Positions 25,618 to 33,752 of a stretch of 64,000 nucleotides of DNA are shown one piece after another. Each line of letters starts with the position of its first letter. Position 1 is the first letter of the stretch. The notes under the pieces are model-generated. The model had not been told where the DNA came from. It worked only from the letters and a program-made list of their open reading frames with translations, and did no database searches. This stretch comes from Bdellovibrionales bacterium GWA2_49_15. GTDB taxonomy: Bacteria; Bdellovibrionota; Bacteriovoracia; Bacteriovoracales; Bacteriovoracaceae. The stretch covers positions 21,072 to 85,071 of the forward strand of contig MEPP01000027.1 of NCBI GenBank assembly GCA_001769855.1, written 5' to 3'. The translations under genes and the position numbers were made by a program.

Positions 25618-26881
25618 CGGTGAGCATCATCTCCTTGGCCGGCGTTGCGTGGGACCATTCTTCCAGCGAGTTTAAAAAGGTTTGCATCAAGGCCTCGGAA
25701 GGTTCCGCCCCTTGATATTTTTGCCGATGAAAGGCCTGAAAAACCTTGGGTAGGCTTAGAGAGGTTGGGAAGTCGTGGGACGCAAGAGCGCTGGGAGCGT
25801 CTGCTTCAGGCCTCTCGTGCCCTGATGTTTGATACGACATCTTCAAAATTGTGCCGCCGAACTCTTTGGCAATGTCAAACAGACGGGTCTCATCGGCACC
25901 TTCGATTGGAGACCCTTCACATCGGAGCTCGATAAAAGGCGGTAAGGTTGAGACATGGGTCTGAAGAGCGGCCAAAAGTTTTTCGGCCAACTCACCGGCC
26001 TGTCCGGCAACGGATAAAATCATGCGAAAGGAGGGAATGGCCTTCCAGCTTTGGAAAAATTCAGGTCGGTCTCGGTGACCTGCAAGCTCCAGAAGGGAGA
26101 CGGATTTACGATTGCTCTCTCCGAAGTGCAAGGGGATCGGGGCCCCGGGATAGATGCCAAGAGGTGCTGGGGAGGAGACTTGGGCACCGTGAAGATGGCC
26201 CAAGGCCAGGTAGTCAAACTTATCCGAAAAAATTGTGGCCGGAATGCTTTCCAGCCCGGAAAGGCCCAGGAAAAGTTCTGAGCCGGCATAGTGGGTGTTG
26301 CCAAATAGATGATGGGCCATGAGAATCGAAAAATTTGCACCCTGCTGAACCAGAAGATTTTTCGCCCTTATGACCGTTCTCTCAAGAGCGCGCAAAACTA
26401 CATGCTCATGCAAAATGGCATCGCACTCAAAGTCAGCATCGTCGTGCATGAGCAGATCACTGATTTTGAAATGAGGGAGTAAAAACAGTCCCACCTTTTT
26501 ATCTTCAAAGGGGAGACAGAAAATGTGCTCGCGCAGCTCTTGGCGAAAACGTCCCACCACTTCGATTCGCGAGGGCCGTAAAAAAGGCAGGGGGGCCTCG
26601 AGAAAGCGACCGCTGTCATGATTCCCAGAGATAATATAAATCCGGCACGCGGTCTGTTCCGTGGCGTCTTTCAAAAATTGAAAGTAGGTTTCCTGCGCCT
26701 CGGCGGTGGGAATAGGGGAGTCGAAGATATCACCAGAAATAAGGAGGAGACTGATCTTTTCTTGTCTGAGGGTTTGCAGCAACCACTGGAGAAAGAGCTT
26801 CTGTTCTTCCATTCGTGAAGCGCGAAAAAGTTTTTTTCCGAGGTGCCAGTCAGAGGTATGGAGGATTTTAACAGTCTGCAC
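25589..26881 (-). CDS. sbcD: Exonuclease SbcD
   Basis: The Mre11-like nuclease subunit of SbcCD. Metal-binding phosphoesterase motifs are visible: LHTSDWHLGK at the N-terminus, LLISGDIFDSP, IISGNHDSGR and YLALGHLHGAQ. The C-terminal part would contact SbcC. The start is taken as GTG 26881 (after GAGGGGGAAA), which places the SDWH motif near residue 10 as in relatives; a TTG at 26893 is also possible. It is followed by sbcC with 29 bp overlap and preceded closely by the PSP1 gene, so it is the fourth gene of the tmk-holB-PSP1-sbcDC cluster. Confidence 0.93.
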   Translation of the reverse strand: MQTVKILHTSDWHLGKKLFRASRMEEQKLFLQWLLQTLRQEKISLLLISGDIFDSPIPTAEAQETYFQFLKDATEQTACRIYIISGNHDSGRFLEAPLPFLRPSRIEVVGRFRQELREHIFCLPFEDKKVGLFLLPHFKISDLLMHDDADFECDAILHEHVVLRALERTVIRAKNLLVQQGANFSILMAHHLFGNTHYAGSELFLGLSGLESIPATIFSDKFDYLALGHLHGAQVSSPAPLGIYPGAPIPLHFGESNRKSVSLLELAGHRDRPEFFQSWKAIPSFRMILSVAGQAGELAEKLLAALQTHVSTLPPFIELRCEGSPIEGADETRLFDIAKEFGGTILKMSYQTSGHERPEADAPSALASHDFPTSLSLPKVFQAFHRQKYQGAEPSEALMQTFLNSLEEWSHATPAKEMMLTDENQAAHPS

Positions 26882-26901
26882 TTTCCCCCTCAATGGATGA
26901 A

Positions 26902-28347
26902 TCAGCGCCTTTTCGTTCTCTTCTTAAAACGTTGCAAGGCCCTTTCTTTCTGCTTTTTTCTTTCCTGCTCCTGCTCCTTTTCACTGAGTGGGGAGGGGGC
27001 CGGACTCTGTGGAACGGGACGCGGAGCTGGTCCTGTGGGGGCCGCCGCGGGATGATGCACTTCCGAAGCGATATCCTGGTCACTGGCGGCATCATCGTCG
27101 TCTTCATTCTCATCATTGTCTTTATCAGAATCAAGGTCTGCCTCATCGGCATCGTACTCTGTCCCGGTCTCGACCTCTTCCTCCACTTCCTCCGTCGCTT
27201 CCACGGGGGCAGGGACCGCAACCTTCGGGAGGTACTGGGGTAAAAGATTCAAGCAGGTCGCCAGCGTGATCATGGGGCCGGTATCCCTGGTGACAAATTC
27301 AAAGCTCTCGGGAAATTTTTTACCGACAGGGGCCGCCAGCTGGGAGTCAAACATATCCCCTGAATAGTTTCGGATGATGCCCTTGTCGGTCAGCATCTCA
27401 AACTGTTCTTCTAAGATGGTGAGCTGTAAAACTTTTCCAAAATCCCCATTTTTCGTTTGAATGAAAGAATTTTCCCGCGGCAGGCGGCTGCGTTTTTCAG
27501 CATAAACTTCGTCTTCATATTTGATACAGCATTTGATCTGACCGCAGACACCATTAAGCTTTGAGGGTACCAGGGCCAGGTTTTGGTTTTTGGCCATTTT
27601 TATGCTGACATTTCCATAGGCGGATAAAAAGGAACTGCAACAGGTTTGCAGCCCGCAGACCCCGATACCACCAATGGCGGCGGCGCGATCGCGCAGCGAG
27701 ATTTGGCGCAGCTCAATGCGCATGCGCAGTCGACCGACCAGCTCTTTGACCAGATCACGAAAATCAACTCGTGCGGGGGCGGTAAAAAAGAATACCGCCT
27801 TCTTGCCAAACTGAGTGTACTCAACATGAGTCAACACCATGTCCAGCTTATATCTTTCGATCAGCTCCAGACAGATTCGTTCGGATTCCTTTTCTTTGAT
27901 AATAAAATCGTCTTGCTGTTTGATATCTTCAGGCGTTGCCACGCGGGCAATACTTCGGATGGGATGAAGAGACTTTTCAAAAACCTTCTCATAGGGAAAC
28001 GAGTTGATATATCCGACCATCATGCCACGGTCCGACATGGCGACCACGGTCTGGCCGTATTGAAACTGTCGCTTCCCGATATAAAAGGGAAAGGCCTTGG
28101 CATTTCCTGAAAAGCGGACTTTTACAAAGCGCAGAATTTGACCGTCTTTAAATCTTGACTCCTGCTCTCGGTCTTCATCCTTGTTGGATTCGGCCCCGAT
28201 TTCGTCATCGCTTTCGGGCCCCTGCTCATTTTGACCGTCACTGGGCTCGGTAACCGGCAACTGCTCCTGCTCCCAGCCTGATTCATCTTCAAGTGGGTTG
28301 GTGCTTGCTTTAATATCGTTCGAAGAGGAATTTTGAAAGTCTGACAT
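26902..28347 (-). CDS. PSP1-domain protein, RicT/YaaT-like, with long charged tails
   Basis: The core (about 60-330) matches the PSP1 family: the Cys-rich stretch GGIGVCGLQTCCSSFL, then NGVCGQIKCCIKYE. These Cys residues are the ones expected to hold an Fe-S cluster in the RicT/YaaT group (in Bacillus, part of the RicAFT complex tied to RNase Y and development). The 481-residue length exceeds the roughly 275 of Bacillus RicT because of a Gln/Glu-rich N-terminal tail and a C-terminal tail that is first acidic (EDDDDAASDQD), then Pro/Ala-rich and finally strongly basic (RFKKRTKRR). The tails are probably disordered. It lies between holB and sbcD, as tmk-holB-psp1 often occurs in bacteria. Start ATG 28347 has an AAGGGAA ribosome site. 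Confidence 0.85.
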   Translation of the reverse strand: MSDFQNSSSNDIKASTNPLEDESGWEQEQLPVTEPSDGQNEQGPESDDEIGAESNKDEDREQESRFKDGQILRFVKVRFSGNAKAFPFYIGKRQFQYGQTVVAMSDRGMMVGYINSFPYEKVFEKSLHPIRSIARVATPEDIKQQDDFIIKEKESERICLELIERYKLDMVLTHVEYTQFGKKAVFFFTAPARVDFRDLVKELVGRLRMRIELRQISLRDRAAAIGGIGVCGLQTCCSSFLSAYGNVSIKMAKNQNLALVPSKLNGVCGQIKCCIKYEDEVYAEKRSRLPRENSFIQTKNGDFGKVLQLTILEEQFEMLTDKGIIRNYSGDMFDSQLAAPVGKKFPESFEFVTRDTGPMITLATCLNLLPQYLPKVAVPAPVEATEEVEEEVETGTEYDADEADLDSDKDNDENEDDDDAASDQDIASEVHHPAAAPTGPAPRPVPQSPAPSPLSEKEQEQERKKQKERALQRFKKRTKRR

Positions 28348-28399
28348 AGATTCCCTTACATTTATTTGGCCTTAAATCTCATAAACAGACAAGGCTTAT

Positions 28400-29143
28400 C
28401 TACTTAACGTTCTCCAAACTTTTAAGCAGGTGCCAAAGAGGCACTATACGTTCGTAGGCAGGGTTTTTAAAGGCCGATGACGTTACATTTCGCGACAAAA
28501 TTTTGCATAAGAGCAAGGAATTATCTCCCTGATCAAAATTTGCATGTTGGAGAATAAGGTTCAACAAATCGCTCTCCCATCGTCGAGCGGCTTCTGTATT
28601 TTTCTGAATATCTTTCAAGAGGTCCTGTAAATCCTGGGGCGGTTTGATGGTAAGCTTGCCGTCTTCGGACATGCTGCCGGTCAAATCTTCAGGACTCAAA
28701 TTGATATTGACGGCGCGACTTTCAACCGTGGGAAGGAGGGGACGCGTCGAATCACATAGGAGAAAATGCACGCACCAAGGGGGAGAAAATTCCAAGGACA
28801 TGAGGAGCTTATTGGCCACCACCGTAGGAATACGGTCGGCCGATTCGATAATAATGTAGCGAAACCCCCACTGCCCAGGGCGATAGTTTAGCTCGCGAAA
28901 ATATTCTTCAAAATCCTGCACCACATAGTTCGCTCGGCCTTCTTCCGGTCGAATGACGAGCATATCTGAGTGGCCAAGTCCGCTGGACTTGCTTTTCTCC
29001 CAGGTGTGAATATGCAGCGCCAGCTTTTGCCCCCAAAGGGACATGGCCCCTTCGGCGGCACCACACGGGGGCAAGATCAAATAAACATTCGCCAATTTTT
29101 TTTGAGCATGGAGATCTTGAAGATTTTTAAGAGCGGCTGCCAT
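28400..29143 (-). CDS. holB: DNA polymerase III delta-prime-like subunit
   Basis: Delta-prime belongs to the clamp-loader complex. The 247-residue protein shows the family pattern: the VQDFEEYFRELNYRP region (sensing of partner helices), IIIESADRIPTVVANKLLMS (ESAD is the degenerate Walker B of delta-prime) and LPTVESRAVNI (sensor-like SRC/SRA motif). A P-loop is not evident, as is normal for delta-prime. It is somewhat short (E. coli 334) and the zinc-module Cys set is not visible. The start overlaps tmk by 17 bp, and PSP1 follows: the conserved tmk-holB-psp1 order strongly supports the assignment. Confidence 0.82.
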   Translation of the reverse strand: MAAALKNLQDLHAQKKLANVYLILPPCGAAEGAMSLWGQKLALHIHTWEKSKSSGLGHSDMLVIRPEEGRANYVVQDFEEYFRELNYRPGQWGFRYIIIESADRIPTVVANKLLMSLEFSPPWCVHFLLCDSTRPLLPTVESRAVNINLSPEDLTGSMSEDGKLTIKPPQDLQDLLKDIQKNTEAARRWESDLLNLILQHANFDQGDNSLLLCKILSRNVTSSAFKNPAYERIVPLWHLLKSLENVK

Positions 29144-29837
29144 CTTTTTCTACAGGTGCATCTGCTTTAATTAAGCCAATGAGTTGTTGTTGTATTTTGG
29201 CAAAGACTTCATCCGGTACAAGTTCACCATCAAGTGTGAAAATGCGCGCTGGAAAAAGCTCGCGGACTTCCTGGTAACCTTCAATTAACTTGCGATAGAA
29301 GCCCTCACCTTGGCCTTCAAAATAATCTTTGGGATTATTGCGGATACGCTGGCGATCCTTGGAAGTTTTGAGCCCAATCTCCAGGAAGAAAGTTATATGG
29401 GGAGTGAGGTTCAAAGGAAAGTGCTGGTGAATTTCCAGGACGAGGCGATGCCCCAGATTGCGGGCCTTGCCCTGATACACCAGGGTGCTGTCGATATAGC
29501 GATCACAGATGACGACGGTATTAGGAATGGACAGCTCTTTCATGACAACTTCGTGGAGGAGCTGGGCCCGTGAGGCGGCAAAGAGATAAGCTTCGGCCAA
29601 GGGATGAAGCTGAGTGGTGGTTGAAAGTACCGCCTGGCGCAAGTGCTCGCCGAAGGTCGTCCCACCGGGCTCCCTTAGAATAAGAACGCGAAAATTTCTT
29701 TCTTCTAAAAATTCTTTAGTGCGGCGAATTTGAGTGGTTTTGCCCGAGCCCTCAATACCTTCAAAACTCAGAAAATAAGAGTGATGGAATGCTGGCGGGC
29801 GAAAAGATTGTAAAAGTTCTTGCGGTATATGTTCCAT
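29127..29837 (-). CDS. tmk: Thymidylate kinase
   Basis: Converts dTMP to dTDP. Motifs are clear: P-loop FEGIEGSGKTTQ, the DRX-like LREPGGTTFGE, ICDRYIDSTLVYQG (DRY), and the LID region near RIRNNPKDYFEGQGE. The start is uncertain: ATG 29837 (MEHIPQELL) is used, with an alternative ATG at 29864; neither has a good Shine-Dalgarno site. Both leave a 20 to 30 residue extension before the P-loop that most family members lack. It is second in a minus-strand cluster after the GYF_2-like membrane protein. Confidence 0.92.
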   Translation of the reverse strand: MEHIPQELLQSFRPPAFHHSYFLSFEGIEGSGKTTQIRRTKEFLEERNFRVLILREPGGTTFGEHLRQAVLSTTTQLHPLAEAYLFAASRAQLLHEVVMKELSIPNTVVICDRYIDSTLVYQGKARNLGHRLVLEIHQHFPLNLTPHITFFLEIGLKTSKDRQRIRNNPKDYFEGQGEGFYRKLIEGYQEVRELFPARIFTLDGELVPDEVFAKIQQQLIGLIKADAPVEKDGSRS

Positions 29838-29898
29838 GGGCAAAAAGAATGCCCAGAATCCCATGATCTGTAAAGCTTCAAGGAATAGTTACACAGAA

Positions 29899-31155
29899 TC
29901 AGTCTTGAACATCGATAAAAGTTTCTGCCGGTTGGGCCGGCTGGATGATATCGCGACCTTCTTCGTCAACTGGTGGTGGTGGAGGAGGCGTGGTTTCTCC
30001 CATCGGACCGTCTTCGGGGGCGATCGTTTCTCGCGCCAATTTACGACGAATTTCATCTTGCTGAACCGGGTCCTCTTGCTGATCATAGGGCTGATCGTTG
30101 CCCACCTCTCCATCTCCGCCGCCGTCATACTGATTGTTCTGTGACTCTTGGTAGGCATTGGATTTGGTAAATGAGGTATTCGAGGTGTTAATGACCGGTG
30201 GCCGACTATTTCGATAGGCCTCGGTTTTGCTTGTTTTGGAACTGGGCGTCCGTTTGACACGAGTTCGGGGTGCGCCTTCGCCCGAATCGGAGTTTTCGGA
30301 AATACTTTCGCCGCTCGACTCATCGCTCAGAACGGGCGAATCGGATCTCAACATCTGAACAAAAATAAATGTCAAAAGAACTAAAAAGCCGCATGCCACT
30401 GTCACGCCGGCAATCACTTTTTTTGTTTTGCTATCTAAAATCTGCGAGATCGGGCCGGACAAATGTTCCGTCAGCTTCGAATAGACGAGTCGAGGTATGG
30501 GGAACAGGACATTGGTGGCGGCAATTTTAGCGGCACTTAAGAAGCCATTATCGGCCATGCCTCGAAACAGGTTATTGGGTTTAACCTCGAGAGATTTCAT
30601 TTGAAAGAATTGGACCTGGAGTGAGGCCTCCTGGGCGGCGATGGGAACCGCTTTGGGCAGCCGTTCGGCATTGAGTTTTGTGCGGCGATTGAGCGCCTCG
30701 ATATTATGCAGACGATCCCAGGTTTTACCGTTGTCGATACTGTATGAATCAGTCAGGGTAAATTCACCGCTCTCCACCAGGCTTAAGACTTCGTGGTAAG
30801 GATACGGCCCATTTTCATTGCCGCCTTTTCTAATCACGATTAAGGCATCCTCAAGGGGATTTTCAGGAATTCTTGGGGCCAGTGAAGGTTTACGTCGGCC
30901 AAACGAGGGATGCTCCCAAAGTTCCATAGACTGCTCGCTGCCAAAGATGCGCAGTCGACAGGAGTCATAGAGTTCTGGAAATCTATCGAGGACTTTTTTT
31001 ACATCGCGAATCCATAAGGGCCCGTAGCTTGTCTCGGCCAACTCAAGGACACACAGCTCTTCCAGGGGAATATTGGCGGCAAAGATCCGCTCTTCAGTCA
31101 GGACCAGTTCTGACAGGTCATTGTGATAATCAATTTTGAGGGCCACTGAGGACAT
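29899..31155 (-). CDS. GYF_2-like single-pass membrane protein with disordered tail
   Basis: ATG 31155 follows a strong AGGGGGGAAGAAT site and gives 418 residues. Around residues 105-155 the segment ENGPYPYHEVLSLVESGEFT followed by SIDNGKTWDRL matches the GYF_2 (GYF-like) domain pattern of a Gly-Pro-Tyr core and trailing Trp. A single hydrophobic helix lies near 255-278 (VIAGVTVACGFLVLLTFIFV). The last 130 residues are low-complexity and probably disordered, with Ser, Gln, Asn, Pro and a TPPPPPP stretch. This topology places the GYF-like part in the cytoplasm, and it may bind a Pro-rich partner. The function is unknown. It is 62 bp upstream of tmk in the same direction. Confidence 0.65.
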   Translation of the reverse strand: MSSVALKIDYHNDLSELVLTEERIFAANIPLEELCVLELAETSYGPLWIRDVKKVLDRFPELYDSCRLRIFGSEQSMELWEHPSFGRRKPSLAPRIPENPLEDALIVIRKGGNENGPYPYHEVLSLVESGEFTLTDSYSIDNGKTWDRLHNIEALNRRTKLNAERLPKAVPIAAQEASLQVQFFQMKSLEVKPNNLFRGMADNGFLSAAKIAATNVLFPIPRLVYSKLTEHLSGPISQILDSKTKKVIAGVTVACGFLVLLTFIFVQMLRSDSPVLSDESSGESISENSDSGEGAPRTRVKRTPSSKTSKTEAYRNSRPPVINTSNTSFTKSNAYQESQNNQYDGGGDGEVGNDQPYDQQEDPVQQDEIRRKLARETIAPEDGPMGETTPPPPPPVDEEGRDIIQPAQPAETFIDVQD

Positions 31156-31267
31156 ATTCTTCCCCCCTAATATTTTAACCCATATTGGGCCTATCGGGGT
31201 ATCTGGGCAAAATTTGGAGGAATACGCTTCGTTTCCATTGAGGGCGGAAGAATGTACCCTTTTGCAT

Positions 31268-31299
31268 AAAAAAAGGGCCCGCAAAAAGCAGGCCCTTTT
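31268..31299 (-). terminator. Rho-independent terminator of the beta-barrel gene
   Basis: On the minus strand AAAAGGGCCTGC pairs with GCGGGCCCTTTT around a TTTTT loop with one bulge, followed by a run of T. It lies just after the stop of the gene at 31321, before the GYF_2-like gene on the same strand. Confidence 0.8.
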
Positions 31300-31320
31300 C
31301 AAGGACTTATCTAACGGATA

Positions 31321-32166
31321 CTAGAAAACTGTAAGACTCAAATAAGCGGCATAGGTCAAATTCTCGCTCTTTTCCCAATCTGGAGTCGTTACCCAGCGAT
31401 CTTTGCTGGCAACGGGTGAGCCTGAAACGAAAGCGCCGATACTGAAATCAGGTGTCAGTGACTTGCCGAGATCTAGGTAGAGATCAGCGGTTTTCAGCTC
31501 GCCTTCGTTACCTGGGTTGTTTCTCATCACGATATCTTGGGCCAAGGAGAGTCCCAAGGTGTCTGTGATGTTATAAGTTTGCACCAAATAGTGTTCCCAG
31601 GTGCTGGTGGTTTTTGTGTCGGCCGTATTGATACGTTGCGGACGTGCATAGTAGTTCGTCATAGAAAGACTAACTGGACCAATGTTTTTAGAAAAATTGG
31701 CGCTGACCCGGGCCTGACCGTAAGAGTTGGTGGCAACGCGCACGCTACCTTGTGGGCGGTAACGAACATCAACAGTGGCCTTCATCGCGACACCATGGTC
31801 GGCTTCAGTCAAAATGTTCTTACGTGAGTAACCGAGGTTGATACGGTCATAAGAGTAAGAAGCGTCTGTATTTTGCTGTTTTACAAAGTTATAATCATTT
31901 TCAAGAGTCATGCTGTCATTAGGAGAAAATTTGTAGCCTAAGTAAGCCGCATTCACCTGTGTTACACCATCAATTTTCTTGGTTTCTTCATTTCTGGTGG
32001 TGTCCGACTCAATCGCAATACTGAGTGACAGGGGTGATTCTTTCAAAGCATTCCAAGTATTCCCGATACTTGATGTGCTTACGCTGGTCTGTCCAGTAGT
32101 TCCTTGAGCCAATGCTGACACAGTTAATGCCAGGCCCATGGCAGAAACTAAAAGTTGCTTTTTCAT
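31321..32166 (-). CDS. Outer-membrane beta-barrel protein
   Basis: The 281-residue protein has a signal peptide (MKKQLLVSAMGLALTVSALA, before QGT) after a strong AAGGAGAATAACGG site. The mature part alternates short strands (LSLSIAIESDT, NAAYLGYKFSP, YSYDRINLGYSRK, VSLSMTNYYARP and others) with polar turns, and ends in Phe (AAYLSLTVF), the usual C-terminal signal for BamA recognition. About 10-12 strands are plausible. No specific porin family is recognised. It has its own terminator and a 224-bp divergent promoter region shared with the waaA-like gene. Confidence 0.78.
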   Translation of the reverse strand: MKKQLLVSAMGLALTVSALAQGTTGQTSVSTSSIGNTWNALKESPLSLSIAIESDTTRNEETKKIDGVTQVNAAYLGYKFSPNDSMTLENDYNFVKQQNTDASYSYDRINLGYSRKNILTEADHGVAMKATVDVRYRPQGSVRVATNSYGQARVSANFSKNIGPVSLSMTNYYARPQRINTADTKTTSTWEHYLVQTYNITDTLGLSLAQDIVMRNNPGNEGELKTADLYLDLGKSLTPDFSIGAFVSGSPVASKDRWVTTPDWEKSENLTYAAYLSLTVF

Positions 32167-32390
32167 CCGTTATTCTCCTTATTATTTACAGGTCAAAAAA
32201 ACTTCGTGATTTTGCATCAGGTAAAGCAATATCGCAAGAAACAAGTCGGGTATTTGTAAAGTTTATCTGATCGATCACGGCGCTGGAATGTGAAACTGGC
32301 TTTAAGTTTTTGAAAGTACGTTGCGGCCTTGCTAGACTTAACAAATACATTTTAAAGCTTCATTACAAATGAGGCCATTTTGACACTGGA

Positions 32391-33752
32391 GTGGTCCTGA
32401 TTCTTTCCATCTACATCCTCGGATCATCGGTTTTAAGAACCTTCCTCTATCCCCTTATATGGGGTCTTCGCTGGTTCTGCCCGCCTTTACAGCGGCGTTG
32501 GCGCTTTGAAGTGAAAAATCTCTCTGATCCCCTGGCCCAATCCTTTAGAGCTGATGGGCGGCGGGCCCATGTGGCCTTTGAGGTCAGCTCGGAAGGTGAG
32601 TTTGAGCAGATTATTCCCCTGGTAAAAGGGTTACTGGCCAAAAAACGCTTTGTGGAGATTCTTTACTGCTCGCCTTCGGTGGAGAAGAAGGTGATCAATT
32701 TTTGTCAGAGCTATCCGGGTCTGATTCGCGCCAAAAGAATGCCTCTGGTGACTTATTTTTCCCACCTGGCCCCCATTGGGCAGAATGTCGCTCGTTGGAT
32801 GACCGCCAAAACGCTCATCCTGTGCCGCTATGACTTCTTCCCCGAGCTGCTGGCCATCGGAAGGCGACGGGATTGCCATTTCATTTTGATAAGCGGCACC
32901 TTGAAAAATAAAAATTTGGGCCCTTTCAAAAATTTTCTGCGCTACTTTTTTTGGAAAGAGTTAGTGTCCTCCTTTGATTTCATGGCCGTACCTGTGGCCC
33001 GAGATCGAGAACGTTTTGTCGCCTTGGGCGTCCCGTCCTCCAAGATTTACACTTTAGAATTTCGGGTGCTGCAAATTGAGGAGCGACTTACGAACGCAAT
33101 CACGGTTTTAAAGGAGAGGCTTCCCGCTCCTTACGCAAGCTTTTTGACCGCACGCCAGCGCGGCCAGAATATGATCTTCGGGCAGGCCCACCCCGTTGAT
33201 ATCGAATTGCTTCTCGACTCGGAGCTACTGCGGAAGATTGTTCAAAAGAAATTGCATCTATCCATTGTTCCCCATCACCTGGCGCCAGAGAATCTTCAGT
33301 CGCTGGAGCAAGGTCTCAGAGAAAAGATTCAGCGGGCGGGCCTGGAAAATGCGCTCCATTTCCGCATGATAACCTCGGATACACAGGAACCGTTGCCCAC
33401 CGATTTACCTTTGATTACCCTGGTGGCGATCAAAGGAGTCCTACTTGAACTTTTTACTCATTTTTCCGCTAGCTATATCGGGGGTGGGCATGGACGCTCC
33501 ATCCATTCGGTGTTGGAGCCCTACATGGCCGGCTGTAACGTGTTTTGCGGGCCTAAGGTTCACCGCTCGACGGAGTATGACTATATCAAGGACTGTGCTC
33601 CTGAACGCCTGGTGATAGTTCGAACCGGGGCGGAGCTGTCCCGGGCCCTCGAAGGCCTTGGGGCGAATGATCCAGCAACCCCGCGGCCCTCTATCTTGGA
33701 AAATCGCAAAAATTGGCATGGCCTGGTCAGTGCCCTGGAGGAATTGTGTTGA
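32391..33752 (+). CDS. waaA: Kdo transferase-like glycosyltransferase (lipid A core)
   Basis: WaaA/KdtA adds 3-deoxy-D-manno-octulosonate to lipid A. The 453-residue protein starts with a hydrophobic anchor (about 3-20). It has FEVSSEGEFEQIIPLVKGLL (family SVGE-----PL---L), LCRYDFFPELLAIGRRRDCH (family ETELWPNLL) and LISGTLKNKNLG. Near the C-terminus, YIGGGHGRSIHSVLEP followed by GCNVFCGPKVHRSTEYD matches the family GGHNPLEP...GPH pattern. Similarity is moderate and several family residues differ, so it may be a divergent paralogue. The start is GTG 32391 with no clear ribosome site. The downstream Rossmann-like gene overlaps its stop. Confidence 0.7.
   Translation: MVLILSIYILGSSVLRTFLYPLIWGLRWFCPPLQRRWRFEVKNLSDPLAQSFRADGRRAHVAFEVSSEGEFEQIIPLVKGLLAKKRFVEILYCSPSVEKKVINFCQSYPGLIRAKRMPLVTYFSHLAPIGQNVARWMTAKTLILCRYDFFPELLAIGRRRDCHFILISGTLKNKNLGPFKNFLRYFFWKELVSSFDFMAVPVARDRERFVALGVPSSKIYTLEFRVLQIEERLTNAITVLKERLPAPYASFLTARQRGQNMIFGQAHPVDIELLLDSELLRKIVQKKLHLSIVPHHLAPENLQSLEQGLREKIQRAGLENALHFRMITSDTQEPLPTDLPLITLVAIKGVLLELFTHFSASYIGGGHGRSIHSVLEPYMAGCNVFCGPKVHRSTEYDYIKDCAPERLVIVRTGAELSRALEGLGANDPATPRPSILENRKNWHGLVSALEELC

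Noticed and set aside
26893-27243. Plus-strand frame of 116 codons near the PSP1 tail
   Set aside because: Antisense to the low-complexity PSP1 tail, whose base bias keeps other frames open; no domain or ribosome site.
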